Assembly: GCF_905171765.1 (NCBI RefSeq)
Contig: NC_053392.1
Coordinates: 105,140,220 to 105,204,219 of the forward strand
Length of the DNA: 64,000 bases
Source: Bufo bufo
Lineage: Eukaryota > Chordata > Amphibia > Anura > Bufonidae
Reading direction: 5' to 3'
Of this stretch, positions 53,531-64,000 are shown piece after piece. The number at the start of each line of letters is the position of its first letter. Position 1 is the first letter of the stretch. A program made the translations under genes and the position numbers. The notes beneath the pieces are model-generated. The model had not been told where the DNA came from, searched no databases, and saw only the letters and a list, made by a program, of their open reading frames with translations.

Positions 53531-53780
53531 TTTTTGCTTTTTAATAAATAATGCTGGGAACCACCGGATCCCCATTGACTTCAATGGGATCTGACTGGGA
53601 TCCAGACGTCTTTTGGCTGGACCAAAAGTTGTGCATACAGGACGTTTGTTCGAAAAAAATTACAGAAAAGAATAAAATTATCTTTCATGATATGATAAAT
53701 GAATACACGGATGCGCATGGCCACATTTAAAGAAGGCAAATCATTGAAAATAAAAGAACTGGTAATAGTATTACTATTAT
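53531..53780. other. Spacer with a MITE-like end
   Basis: ccggatccccattgacttcaatgggatc at 53566-53593 is a short palindrome like those in the GGATCC-rich MITEs. Nothing else recognisable. Confidence 0.4.
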
Positions 53781-53989
53781 ACTACAGGGTGGCCCACAAA
53801 AGAGTAGCCCGTCTCAAGCGATAGTATGACAAGATGAATGAGCAAGTGGATCGGTTTTTTTTAAATACCCACAAGTCACAAAAGATTCTGAAAGTGGTCC
53901 TCATTCACGTCTATGCATCTTTGGGCATGTCCGATTATGTCGGCTGATACTGCTTGCAGCTCTTCAGCAGTGATGTTGCAGACAAAAAA

Positions 53990-54215
53990 TGTCCTGCTTT
54001 TTCCAACAAGATGGGACAACATGCCGCACCTCACGGAACTCACTGGCATGGGCTCATGAGCTATTTATGGAGGATATAACTGTGAGCAAGGGGTTATGGC
54101 CACCACGTTCCCCAGACTTGTCCACATGCGATTTTTATCTGTGGGAAATTTAAAACATAAAGTGTCCGCTAACAATCCACATCCCCTGGATAAACTCAAG
54201 GAGAAGATCAGACAC
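53990..54215 (+). pseudogene. Mariner/IS630-type transposase C-terminal half
   Basis: The plus frame reads CFFQQDGTTCRTSRNSLAW, then GLWPPRSPDLSTCDFYLWG and NNPHPLDKLKEKIRH. The second catalytic aspartate is in QQDG. The third acidic residue is aspartate in CDFYLWG instead of the glutamate of Tc1, so this is a DDxD-type relative. The first aspartate and the HTH are missing. The frame is cut at 54216 by a hAT element and seems to continue at 55118-55160. The histidine in the second block (usually QQDGA..H) is replaced by cysteine. Confidence 0.75.
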
Positions 54216-55117
54216 CACTGGCGTAGGGATCGCCATAGCAGCCATAGCAATGGCTATGGGGCTCTACACCACTGGGGGCCCGGGCCGCCGGCTGAGGATT
54301 TTTTTTTTTTTTTATTTCATGTAGTGATTGGTGTACAGGCGTAGCGTCGCAGGCCCCTCCAGCAGGACAGACCAAGAAAGCGCTATCTCTGCAGGGCCGT
54401 GGGCGGTGCGATAGGGGGCGGCCGGAGGCAGAGAGGCGTACCTGCAGTGAGGAGAGGGAGTGGTCCTTCTCCCAGTCTGGGCGGAAGTGGAAGAGGCGGA
54501 CTCGGAGCGTACAGTTAAGCTGCTGGGCCTGGCTGGCAGCGCTGCTGGAGTGTGGGCAGCTCAGCGCACAGAGTGCAGATATTCAAGTGGCTGAGGTGAG
54601 GGCTGGCTGACTCTGGCTGGGGAGTAGAGACTGGTAAAACTTACTCTGGAGTCCGACCTGGACCATTATATCTGGGACTAGGGAGGAGGGAGGGGGGAGC
54701 AGGACCCTGGCTGGAGGTCTGGACCAGTACATTTAAGGAGAAGGGGGGAGCAGGACCCTGGAGGTCTGGTCTGGACCATTAAATAGGGGGGAACAGGACA
54801 CTGGAGGTCTCTGGACCATTATATCTGGGGGAGTGGGATCCCGAGGTCTGGACCATTATATCTGGGGAGGAGGGGGAGCAGGACCCTTTTTCCTGACTTT
54901 TCTATGCTCATGGTGGTGGGAGATTTAGGATGGGTGTGGGGGTGGGAGGTCTAGGAGGGGTGTGGGGATGTTGGGGTGGGAGGTCCTGGAGGGGTGTTTG
55001 GGTGGGAGCTCTGGAAGTGGTGGGAGGTCCGAGAGGTATGTGGGGGTTGGAGATCCGGGAGGGGGGGGCATAATTTTTTTTTGCTATGGGGCCCAGTCAT
55101 TTCTAGCTACGCCCCTG
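54216..55117. mobile_element. hAT-type non-autonomous element, 902 bp, exact TSD
   Basis: It begins cactggcgtagggatcgcc and ends ttctagctacgcccctg, flanked by the exact duplication tcagacac (54208-54215, 55118-55125). It has the same head as 13845-17741, including the gccatagcaatggctatggg hairpin. The middle is G-rich, with ggaccattatatctggg repeated several times. Confidence 0.92.
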
Positions 55118-55165
55118 TCAGACACACTATCCGCAGCATCACAAGCAGTATCAGCCGACAGAATC

Positions 55166-55396
55166 CGAATTCCCCCCATTCAGTGTCTGTTTTCAGTCCA
55201 GGGAGAGCTGGAGAAGGATCACCACAGGGAGTACTACCACCTCCATCCTCACTGCAGCCACCACTCCCATCGTTCCCACATCACACCTTCCCTGCGGGAC
55301 CACTACTAGAGGCAGTGTGAAAGCTCCCATTCTCAGGTGTTCGATTTTTCCAATGTTTTCCCATTACAAATGTTACGAAGGTAACACAATAACACA
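55166..55396. other. Spacer, no assigned gene
   Basis: The mariner-like coding fades after 55165. No structure was found in the rest. Confidence 0.45.
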
Positions 55397-55840
55397 AAGG
55401 GGGGTCATTTACTAATCTGAAATATGCCTAAATTAGACGTATTTCAGGCGCAGATGCTGATGACTTCTCCACACTCACGCCAGGTCTGTGGTGTGGGCAG
55501 GGAAGGGTATGGGCTGACAGGCCCGTCTCATTTACCATTTCTGCGCCTGTTTTAGGCGTAGAAAATTGTCTAAATGTAAGACTCCTAGGAAGCTGGCTTA
55601 CATTTAGAACTGGAGCTGGACGTGCCGAAGTTATGTAGAAGCCAGCGCCTCTTCATAACTTTGGCGTATCCACCGCCAGCTATGGGGCTTTATTAAAGGG
55701 GTTTTCCCATCTCAGACAATGGGGACATATCGCTAGGATATGCCCCCATTGTCTGATGGGTGCGGGTCATTGTATTTGATGGGAATACCCCTTTAAGACC
55801 GGCGTCTAAAACGCTGGTCTTAATAAATTTGCCACAAATT
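55397..55840. repeat. MITE with 'GGGGTCATTTACTAA' ends, carrying a small TTAA insertion
   Basis: ggggggtcatttactaatctg is mirrored at 55815-55838 (gtcttaataaatttgccac). It carries ttaggcgtagaaaattgtct-type repeats. It is interrupted at 55697-55792. A fragment of the same family is at 56362-56530. Confidence 0.65.
55697..55792. mobile_element. 96-bp MITE with TTAA TSD
   Basis: It begins aggggttttcccatc and ends gatgggaatacccct, flanked by ttaa (55693-55696, 55793-55796). cagacaatgggg...ccccattgtctg inside makes a second stem. Confidence 0.85.
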
Positions 55841-56361
55841 CTTTCAATCACATTTAGATCTCTTTTTGTAATTTTGAGCCCTTCAGACGGCCATAGTTCC
55901 ATTATACTATGTACAAAGCCAGACACATGACCGGGAGCCACATATCTTCATATATCTTGTCTTGGAGATACCCACTGATTACATTAAACGTTACTAAATC
56001 TTTTACACCATCCACACAAAACAGTTATTTTCTCTAATGTCGCTCTGACCTCTGGGAAGCAAAATGAGATTAAGAGCAAACTAATATTTCTCAATACATA
56101 TATAGTTTTACCATCGAAAATTAGATTTTCTATAGAAGTATATTCTCAGCAGGAACTATTCATCTCATGGTTCATTGAGGCGCCACAGCTTCGACTGCAG
56201 AAAAGCTAGAAGAAAGCTGTTGACTTTATGCTTCAGTATAACCAGTATTAATAATGGATAAAATAGAAACCACTTTCTTCCTAAAGCATCCATGTCATGT
56301 GTAAGGTGGTGGAGTGACCCCCTCCAGACATGTTCTGGACTCTTGCTATGTGTTTATTTAA
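55841..56361. other. Unique-looking spacer
   Basis: Bases 55940-56330 are AT-rich without repeat ends. They might be conserved non-coding DNA. No coding pattern. Confidence 0.35.
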
Positions 56362-56530
56362 CTATAGACAATGGGGGTCATTTATTAAGACCAGCGTTTT
56401 AGATTTAATAACCCCTATATCTGGCGGTGGATCTGCCGAAGTTATGAAGAGGCGCAGGCCTCTGCATAACTTCGTCCCATCCAGTCCTGTCTTACATTTA
56501 GATCTTTTTCTAGCCCTAAAACAGGAATAG
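56362..56530. repeat. MITE fragment related to 55397-55840
   Basis: gggggtcatttattaagacc and ccagcgttttaga match the reverse complement of the right end at 55797-55838. gccgaagttatgaagaggcg matches the middle. The other end is lost. Confidence 0.6.
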
Positions 56531-56737
56531 AAAATGATGAGTTCGACACGCCTGCCCACCCGTCCCCTACCACCCCCACTTTTTTAGACCTAGACCCCCC
56601 TAGGTTTCTAATGTGCATTGAATTCAGGTCTTCTTTGATAAACAAAAAGCTCTTCACATCATACCTGAGCTTTTCATCAGAAGTACAGTACATTGTATTT
56701 CCTGACAAATACCTGCCACAGAACGCTCCAACATATA

Positions 56738-57456
56738 CCGTACTTTTCGCCCTATAAGACGCACTTTTCCCCCTCAAAAGTGTGGGGGGGGGAATGGCAG
56801 TTCGTCTTATGGGGCGAATGCTGCCGTTTACACTGATACACCGCCGACCGCACACTGCACAGGAGGAGCAGGCAGGAGGCCAGGCAGGAGGGCGGGCAGC
56901 TGTAGCGTAACTCATAACGTCACGAGCCTGCTCCTCCCACTTTATGAATGAAGCATGCGGCGCGGGCGCGTGACGTAGTGAGTTACGCTACAGCCCCCCG
57001 CCCTCCCGCTCGGCCTCCTGCCTGCTACGGAAGTTAGTAAACACGGTAGTACAGGCTGCTGGAATGAAGATTAATTCTATTGTTAAACAATGCCTACACA
57101 TCGATAGTATTACTACAGTGAGCGGGCCCCGCTGCCATTACAAAACTAGATGCCGGCCCCCACCCCCTGTATTGTGGGTCATTCACACTACACAGGGACA
57201 CTGTTATGGGGGGGATCTGTGAATGCTATTTATGTGTCATCCACAGATCCCCCCCATAGCAGTGTCATGCCATCCACAGATGCCCCCATAACAGTGCGTC
57301 ATTCACAGATCCCCCATAATAGTGTCACCCACAGACCACCATTAGTTCAAAACTCACCAAAAGCACACCTTTTGGTTCAAAATATTTTTTTTCTTATTTT
57401 CCTCCTCTGTCTGTGCGTCCTATGGGCCGATGCGTCTTATAGGGCGAAAAATACTG
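56738..57456. mobile_element. Mariner/Tc1-type MITE, 719 bp, TA TSD
   Basis: The ends ccgtacttttcgccctataa and cagtatttttcgccctataa (right end reversed) match for nearly 30 bases and are flanked by TA (56736-56737, 57457-57458). Inside, 57170-57340 is a run of about 30-bp units (catccacagatccccccat). No transposase. Confidence 0.85.
57170..57340 (+). repeat. Imperfect tandem repeat, about 30-bp unit
   Basis: Units of the form cattcacagatcccccataa...agtgtc, five or so copies, inside the mariner-type MITE. Confidence 0.75.
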
Positions 57457-57563
57457 TACCAGTTAAATAGCCATAGAATGTCATACATTGCAAATTTGTC
57501 CCAATGATAAATAATGTATACACTTTCTTTACATACTGTTTTTCATGAGCTTAATATATTAGA

Positions 57564-58778
57564 CTAGCTGAAGGACCCGGCTTCGCTCGGGTATATTTAA
57601 TCTATTTCATTTAATGTAATGTTAAAAGATATCAACACTATCCACTATGACAGTTACATCTACAGCACCCCGCCCCTAAAACAGTGACCTCCATATACCC
57701 CACCCCTTAACACTGAGCCCCCCCACAGAGCCCCGTCCCTTAAAATTGGACCTCCACACACCCCCTTAACTTTGACCTTTACAGCAGCCTTCCCTTTTAA
57801 CAGTGACTTTCACAGCATACCAGTGACCTCCACAGGGGCCCGCCCCCTTAACAGTGGCCTTTACTGGATCAGGGGCGTGTCCTTTTGAACAGCTCACTCT
57901 AAGACAGCAGCACTGTACTGTCTGAGTGTGAGCTGCAGGAAGAAAGTCACCCTCCCTCCCACCTCTGCAGCTGACAGAAGTTGATTTTTACCTTCATTTT
58001 TTCAATCCCTGTTGGCTGATGAGTGCGGTGTGTGGCCTAACCAGATCTGGGTGTGGCTTAGTGCGACCTAGAAGTTTATTTTTAACTTAATTTTTTTTTA
58101 ATCTCAGTCGGCTGAGGAGTGGGAGGGGGCATGGCCTAACCAGATAGGCGGCATGTCTTTTTGAACAGCTCACTCTAAGACAGCAGCACTGTGCTGTCTG
58201 TAAGCTGCAGGGAGAAAGTCACCCTCCCTCCCACCTCTGAAGCTGACAGAAGTTGATTTTTACCGCCGGGTCAGGTGTGGGAGGGGGCGTGTGGCCTAAC
58301 CAGATCAGGGGCATGGCTTAGCGGGACCTGGGGGCGGGGTTTTAAGTCTTTTGAGGGTGGACACATTGTGGCAGGGCGGCGTGTCTAGGCTCCCTCCTGC
58401 AAGAGGGAAATAAGGTGCTAAGTGCTATTAGGCCATGTATTTACTTCAAAAGCAATTATCCTGGTGACAGATTTCCTTTAAAGCTCTCCTACAGCAGTGA
58501 AGAAAAGTGGCTGGGTTGTTATGGAAACCTGGATTAAAACTGTGTATGTGGAGGCTGGAGGACCTGCGAGCTTCTATTGGCGGATAAGGGTCATGTGACC
58601 AAGCTTCTATTGGCTAATGCATTGTTTGGGAATATCTCAGGAACGGTACATCCTAGAGAGCCGAGACCTGGTCTAAAACCTTCCTGGACACCCGATTTAC
58701 CTGTGTGCCAAATTTCGGGATTGTAAATGTGACGGTACGGATTCCTTTAGCGGACATACATATATACACTCAGCTTTA
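57564..58778. mobile_element. Interspersed repeat with 9-bp TSD and internal duplication
   Basis: It begins ctagctgaaggacccggctt and ends acactcagcttta, flanked by the exact 9-bp tatattaga (57555-57563, 58779-58787). A segment near 57885-57985 (gaacagctcactctaagaca...gacagaagttgatttttacc) recurs near 58160-58265. Short 'acagtgacctccaca' units fill 57640-57870. Superfamily not assigned. Confidence 0.65.
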
Positions 58779-58789
58779 TATATTAGATT

Positions 58790-60163
58790 AACTAAATCTT
58801 TGAGAATGCTTGCAATATAAAATGAAAGGCTGTGTATATCTTTACAAACATTTTTTATTGCTCCGGTTCCTCTAAAATATAAAAATGAGGCAAACAGTCT
58901 AAATTTTCTACTGTTCTGTGTCTACAGTTCTTATAAAGGCTTCTAATGTTTCCATGGTAACAGACAACAAACAAACCCTGTAGTCTGATCCTGTAACGAT
59001 TTTGCCGTCCACCTGTCCCCTACTTCTTGGCAACCTACCAGCTGTATGTTCATAAGAATTAGGGGACCAATGTGAGGCAATCTGACTAGAAGGTCAGGTT
59101 ACACAGGGTTTGCTTGCTTCTGTATAGGAACTGTAGGAATGAAATTATGGAAAATGTTTAAGATTGAAAAAACATGATTTTTTTTACTTAAGACAATTGC
59201 AAAGTTGCTTTTTTTAACTTTAGATGTATTGAAACAAAAGGGAAGTTTGACTTTGCCTTTTTAAAGGATTGTGCTTTCTACAGCCTTTTATGTTCATTCT
59301 CTTTGAAGTGGTTGCAAATAAAAATTACTTTAACACCAGCTGAATATGGGGTACAAAACAAAACAAAAAAATACTCATTTCACTAATCTCCTGCCACACC
59401 CGTCGAGATGTTGCCCAGGTCCCCCAGTGATCTCTACTTTCTGGTCTTAGTGATTGGCTATGTCGAGTGGGGACCCAAGCAATGAAGGAAAAGGAATGGC
59501 AGGGGATCAGTGGGGTGAATATTTTTGTACCTCCGTGTGGGCTGTTTTAAAAGTATTTTTTATTTACTGCATAACACCTTTAAATATCACCAGTTCATAA
59601 AATCATGGAACAGCATGAACATGATGATGTAGCACAGCTCCAGACTGTCATTCGTCCTCTACTAAGCCTTTATCCTTATTTAAACTGTACAGTTGACAAT
59701 ATGCTGTATGCGGGTTATTGCACATTACCAATGGATGTAGAAGATATGGCCAGATCTTCTAGAAAGAACCACAAAGAAGATGTAAAATGTGCTGCAACCT
59801 TTTAAAAAAAATTCTATTTGGTCGCTTGGCCGCATGTTTACCAAAAATTCACTTTGTTACGAATTAATTTGTCACGAAGCGCGTTAAATTAGGTCTATCC
59901 CGGCCTGCAGTTAAACTTTAATGAGAATGTATCCTGGTGTACATCACTGTGCAGTGCAGCAACATGCATAGCTAGTCCTTTCTGGTAGAGAAACAGTTAC
60001 TGTGCGTCAAAATGACAGGCAGGTCACATATATGGACGTGCACCACATTTTGCAGGCCACCGACATTCCTAGCTAACCCCTAGCTAAACCAAAAAAGCAT
60101 ACAGCATCCTTCAGTAAAGCAAAAAAATAAAAAATGTGTGCCCCTAGTGGCAGGCACAGCACT
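58790..60163. other. Spacer, no assigned gene
   Basis: AT-rich and mostly unique-looking, without repeat ends. The 66-residue frame at 59605-59805 has no recognisable relatives and no supporting context. Confidence 0.45.
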
Positions 60164-61098
60164 ATGAAGTGCCTTTTGCGCTGTGGCGTTAAAATAATGT
60201 TGATATCTCTGACTTTTTAGTCTAACCAGACTGTCTATTAATCTGAAATTCCTCTAGCGGCGTTCTATGGAAGCAGTAGATTTAAAGAGCTCACTAAATG
60301 CTTGAAATAACTTCTTTATTAACTTCAACTTTTCTTCATATATAACACTGCCGCCTCCGCAGCAGATAGTCCATGTACAAAACACGTGTTGAATAAAGTA
60401 TAATAAAATGGCGGTATGCATAAGATGGTGGTTCAACATAAAATGGTGGATATATTTCTCTCTTAAGTATCTGTACTCTCACTTTAAGCTATTTACCATT
60501 TTATGATCTCTCTAATAGGTATATCTTATCTGAGGTTAACCAATAGTTCACTTGCTCTACTTGATTTGAAGTTTGCTCTATACAATTGCTTATGATCTGG
60601 TATTAGCAGTTTGCATTTGTATGCAATTTGTTTGAATTGTATGATTGTATTTCTCAGTAGTTTGTTTGTATGGTGGAACTGTAAGTAAACATACATATAA
60701 CCAATTCAGTATACAGTTGTAATCACTATATTAACAGTAGGAACATTATATAACTGTTTTAAATACCTATGTTGGCCTCTTGCTTCCATAAAACACAGCT
60801 CTTAGTGGAGTGTGTGTCTGTTCATCTCCTCTCTCTGGTGAATAATGATTCCAGCAGCTCCTGCTAGGGAATTTCCCACACAGGCTGTGTGTGAGGCTGG
60901 CTTTGATTGGTCAAGACTCCTGTCCAGTAACAACAGTTTAATTATATGCTTTCTGTTGTTTCTGCTGTGTCATTGAGCTTACCTTACATTATATAATGAA
61001 TCTCAAAGGCATACTATCCTTTCTGCTTCTGTGAACACGATATATAACTGTTATATGATATGAAGTCACAGTAAATAACTCTGCTTTTGTCTTTAACA
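60164..61098. repeat. About 1-kb interspersed repeat, second copy
   Basis: It matches 33196-34286 over its length with scattered changes and short deletions. It continues without a break through the point where the hAT element sits in the first copy (gtctttaacatataaacat). Confidence 0.8.
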
Positions 61099-61295
61099 TA
61101 TAAACATATGAACTGTATTAAGGTTATTGGCAGGTCTAGCTGTATAAACATATCAGCTATGTTAGCAATCTAGGACAGGTCTTAGCTGGCCAGCTACACC
61201 CCTGCAGGTGTCCTAATGACTTTAGTGGAACAAAATAAGGATATGGAGGCAACACCAATAAAGTAGTGGAAAAAAAAAGGTTATTTTAATCCATG

Positions 61296-61527
61296 TAAGG
61301 GTACTTTCACACTTGCGTTGTTCGGATCCGGCAGGCAGTTCCGGCAACTGTACTGCCTGCCGGATCCGGAAAACCATATGCAAATGGATACATCCTGATG
61401 CATACTGAACGGATTGCTTTCCATTCAGAATGCATTAGGACAAAACTGATGCGTTTTTTCCGGTATTGAGGTCCTTTACCGGATTTCAATACCGGAAAAG
61501 AATAACGCTAGTGTAAAAGTACCCTTA
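61296..61527. repeat. MITE of the 'GTACTTTCACACT' TIR family
   Basis: taagggtactttcacacttg is inverted at 61509-61527 (tagtgtaaaagtaccctta). Internal ggatccggcaggcagt pairs with actgcctgccggatcc, and ccggtattgagg pairs with caataccgg. The target duplication is unclear. Confidence 0.8.
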
Positions 61528-62996
61528 TGACAGTTCAAACACATGCATTTGAATCCCTTCTGTTAGCTGTAGAATGACTGTGCGTCACTATTAGGCTTAA
61601 TTCACACTTCACTTATCTAGTCAGTTATTCTCATCAGTTGTTGTCAGCCCAAAGCAGGTGCAGGTCAAAAGCACAGAACAGGTGCAAATCTATTCATGAT
61701 ACCTAATCCGATAGTAGGCTTGGCTCCTGAATTTACCCCACAAAAAGTGATAGAAATAACTGACCAAATAACAGAAGTTTGAACTCAGTCTTACAGGTCA
61801 ATGTTAGCATCAGCTCTGATTTATCGGTTTGGACTCAAGCAATTTCATGCAGGTTTATTTTTATAACCACTGGCAGTAAAATGTGATTTATAATGTGCAG
61901 TATGTTTACCAGTATAGAAAGAGAGACGATGTCATTCAGAGTCAGGAGCGAAGTCTATTAAGCCACATCCACCTACTCCTTGTCACTTTCAATATAAGGT
62001 AAGCTATAAGAACCCAGTATAAAAAATTAAAAAAAGAAGAAACACTCCTTACAGAGGTTGCCGATTCCAGTAGTGAGTCTACAAATCAGGAGCTTTCAGC
62101 AAACCTGTCGCTCAGAGAAAGCAACTTGTATTTTCTTATTCTGTTTCATGCAACAGATACAGAATAATGCACTGCCAGAGGTAATTACAAGGCAACTGGC
62201 CATATACTAGTTAAACCATTTAGGAGATCCGGCTGCCTGATTTGGCACAAATGGCGGCTGTCAGCCAGACAAAAAAAGTTGCATGCAACTGTTTTTGTCC
62301 AACCAAAACCCAACATTTATGTCTGAAGTCGCCCGGGTGACCATCGGACCTCATTGCAGTCAATAGGATCTGGAGGTGGAGTAGAGGATCCAGCCATGCA
62401 AGATCCGACAGACTGCTCTGTGCTGGAACAGCCTGCCAGATCTACTAACGGAGAAGTGAATGAGACTTAAGTCAGAACAGTGGCCAAAGTTTGGTAATTA
62501 TGTCTCTATTACTTACGGAGAGATTGTCCTTTTTCTGATTTTATTTTGTATCCAATTTTGCAGGAAGAGAAGCCATATTGGTTGTCATTTTTGAGCTAGC
62601 GTCTCAGAAACTGACATCAAAACTGTCATTTTGCAAGGATGCTTAATTAATACTAAAGTAGCGGCTTTACCAATAGTTTCAGACTAGTTCAAAAGTAACA
62701 ACCGATTTGGCTGGACATCCTGTTGTCACTTTTGTGAAAATGGCCATTGCAACAAAACAGGAAAATTACATGATCTCTGTCAGTCTTGACAATCTTGCAA
62801 CTGTAGATGTGCAGGTGCTGCTCCAGTAGCAGAAGCAGAGCCTTTGCACTTTCCCCACTACTCGGTGCAACAGTGCAGGATCAAGATTGTCTGGGCCGGG
62901 TGAGATGTCTGGCCCTGTCCATCAAGTAACAGGTGGGTGCTTCTAATCCTGTGGGGACAGGTGAAGAACTTTTGATAAGATGAATCTATTTATTAG
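61528..62996. other. Spacer, no assigned gene
   Basis: 62215-62465 resembles part of a GGATCC-rich MITE (gatccggctgcctgatttgg, tcaataggatctgg), without clear ends. The rest has no structure that I can name. Confidence 0.4.
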
Positions 62997-63467
62997 AAGC
63001 CCTATAAAAAAAACACACACCAGTTCTGGGTTTGCTTTTTACAAAAAGCATTGCCTGATGTGAATGATGCCTCGCACAAAAGAGCTTTCAGAAGACCTAT
63101 GATTAAGAATTGTTGACTTGCATAAAGCTGGAAAGGGTTATAAAAGTATCTCCAAAAGCCTTGCTGTTAATCAGTCCACAGTAAGACAAATTGTCTATAA
63201 ATGGAGAAAGTTCAGCACTGCTGCTACTCTCCCTAGGAGTGGCCGTCCTGTAAAGATGACTGCAAGAGCACAGCGCAGACTGCTCAATGAGGTGAAGAAG
63301 AATCCTAGAGTGTCAGCGAAAGACTTACAAAAGTCTCTGGCATATGCTAACATCCCTGTTAGCGAATCTACGATACGTAAAACACTAAACAAGAATGGAT
63401 TTCATGGGAGGATACCACAGAGGAAGCCATTGCTGTCCAAAAAAAACATTGCTGCACGTTTACAGTA
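62997..63467 (+). mobile_element. Truncated copy of the Tc1 element at 8745
   Basis: gccctataaaaaaaacacac through cattgctgcacgtttacagt matches 9057-9525 with few changes. Both outer parts, including the long IR/DR ends and the catalytic domain, are missing, so it is a piece without its own ends. Confidence 0.9.
63064..63467 (+). pseudogene. Tc1-type transposase N-terminal fragment with an early stop
   Basis: The start codon equivalent is at 63067 (a second ATG follows a first at 63064). The reading frame gives [11 protein letters not shown] and then tga where the intact copy has aga (R), so translation would stop after about a dozen residues. From 63118 the frame is open again for 116 residues with HTH blocks ([20 protein letters not shown]) and the GRP motif intact (SGRPVKMT). 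It ends at IAARLQ, just before the DDE domain. It is a useful comparison for the C61 change in the 9121 copy. Confidence 0.9.
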
Positions 63468-64000
63468 ACCATGCAGTGGCCCAAGATTCAAGCAGTGGCT
63501 CCATTAAAGTAGGGAAGGTGTCAGCACTAAGGCTGTGTTCACATCACTGTTTATTTTTCAGTTCTCCGTCAGAAGAACAGCCCAAAAAAGCATTTGATCA
63601 GTATTGGTAAGGCAAAAACAGGAGAGGGTCCAAACCAGAGATAACATTTGATGGAAATATTTGCATGTCTTCTGTGTTTTGGACCCACTCCTGCTTTTGG
63701 CTTCCAAATTCTGATGCTAAATACTGAATGTGTGTGTCACGGCCTATGGTGTGCGCTGTGACACTGTTGCTACACGTGCAGTTGCCCGCGGCAATGTGTT
63801 GCTGTGTGTGCATGCGGTGGCAGTGTCTCGGCCTTCTGGGTGATTGCTGTGACATGGTTGCCACGCATGTTGTTGCCTACGGCAACGTGTAGCTTTCCAT
63901 GCTTGTGTGTGCACTTCCCCTTTAAGTGGCTTTCTCCCCTTGTCTGGTGTTGGAAGGGTTAACTCCCTTTCTAGTGTTTTAACACTGGGTTTATGTGTGT
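63468..64000. other. Window end, possible repeat
   Basis: gttgctacacgtgcagttgcc and gttgccacgcatgttgttgcc (63767 and 63859) form an imperfect direct repeat. tgtcacggcctatgg at 63735 could be an LTR-like start that runs past the window. Not enough is visible. Confidence 0.35.

Larger units (their letters stand above)
53784..55165 (+). mobile_element. Mariner-like element relic, interrupted by a hAT element
   Basis: The left end cagggtggcccacaaaagag follows TA (53782-53783). The transposase C-terminal half is at 53990-54215 and continues after the insertion at 55118. No right TIR was found, and the N-terminal half of the gene is deleted. Confidence 0.65.

Noticed and set aside
55697..55792. 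56362-56530 as the empty site of the TTAA insertion
   Set aside because: On checking, that fragment corresponds to the inverted right end of the host MITE, not to the insertion point.

Overview
The window reads as a gene-poor, repeat-saturated stretch of vertebrate nuclear DNA, most likely from an anuran amphibian. The reasons are the mix of lineages (DIRS-like YR retroelement, Gmr1-like and other Ty3/Gypsy elements, Tc1/mariner, hAT, piggyBac, non-LTR tails and many fold-back MITEs whose TIR families I associate with frog genomes), the AT-rich spacers and GATA/ATT microsatellites, and the absence of bacterial gene structure. I found no convincing host exon. Every coding stretch I can defend belongs to a mobile element, and all but one are broken. 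The exception is an uninterrupted 341-residue Tc1-type transposase at 9121-10146.

Layout. 1-3560: minus-strand DIRS-like retroelement, cut by the window edge (Gag-like ORF, RT, RNase H, tyrosine recombinase). 5085-5757: single-copy-looking AT-rich DNA, a candidate conserved non-coding element. 7086-8135 and 8745-10365: two Tc1-type transposons with TA target duplications, the second with IR/DR ends and an intact ORF. 10373-10640: tRNA-derived SINE. 11906-19948: a deep nest. A fold-back MITE is split by a Gmr1-like Ty3/Gypsy element (11954-19526) whose domains run gag-PR-IN-RT-RH. That element was itself entered by a solo LTR (13150-13679) and by a hAT element (13845-17741), and the hAT carries a further Tc1 element, two opposed tRNA-like sequences and a G-rich minisatellite. 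20054-33190: mainly MITEs, several with exact 8-bp or TAA target duplications, plus a GATA-tailed non-LTR fragment.

34287-39855: a minus-strand, recently inactivated autonomous hAT element (BED finger, RNase H-fold core, C-terminal dimerisation motif) carrying a roughly 92-bp minisatellite and a duplicated tail. Its end resembles the ends of three non-autonomous hAT elements in the window, so it is a plausible relative of their mobiliser. 39858-40385: Gypsy integrase fragment. 40386-44737: piggyBac remnant with 400-bp tandem repeats. 44743-53530: three LTRs of one family (a fourth is at 11413-11792), a mariner MITE, a near-perfect hAT palindrome, a TTAA fold-back and an interrupted Tc1 relic. 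53783-58778: a mariner-like relic split by a hAT, then more MITEs. 60164-61098 repeats 33196-34285. 62997-63467 is a truncated copy of the intact Tc1 element.

The genes do not form a host pathway. Their relationships are autonomous versus non-autonomous and host versus invader. Exact target-site duplications let the order of several insertions be read directly.
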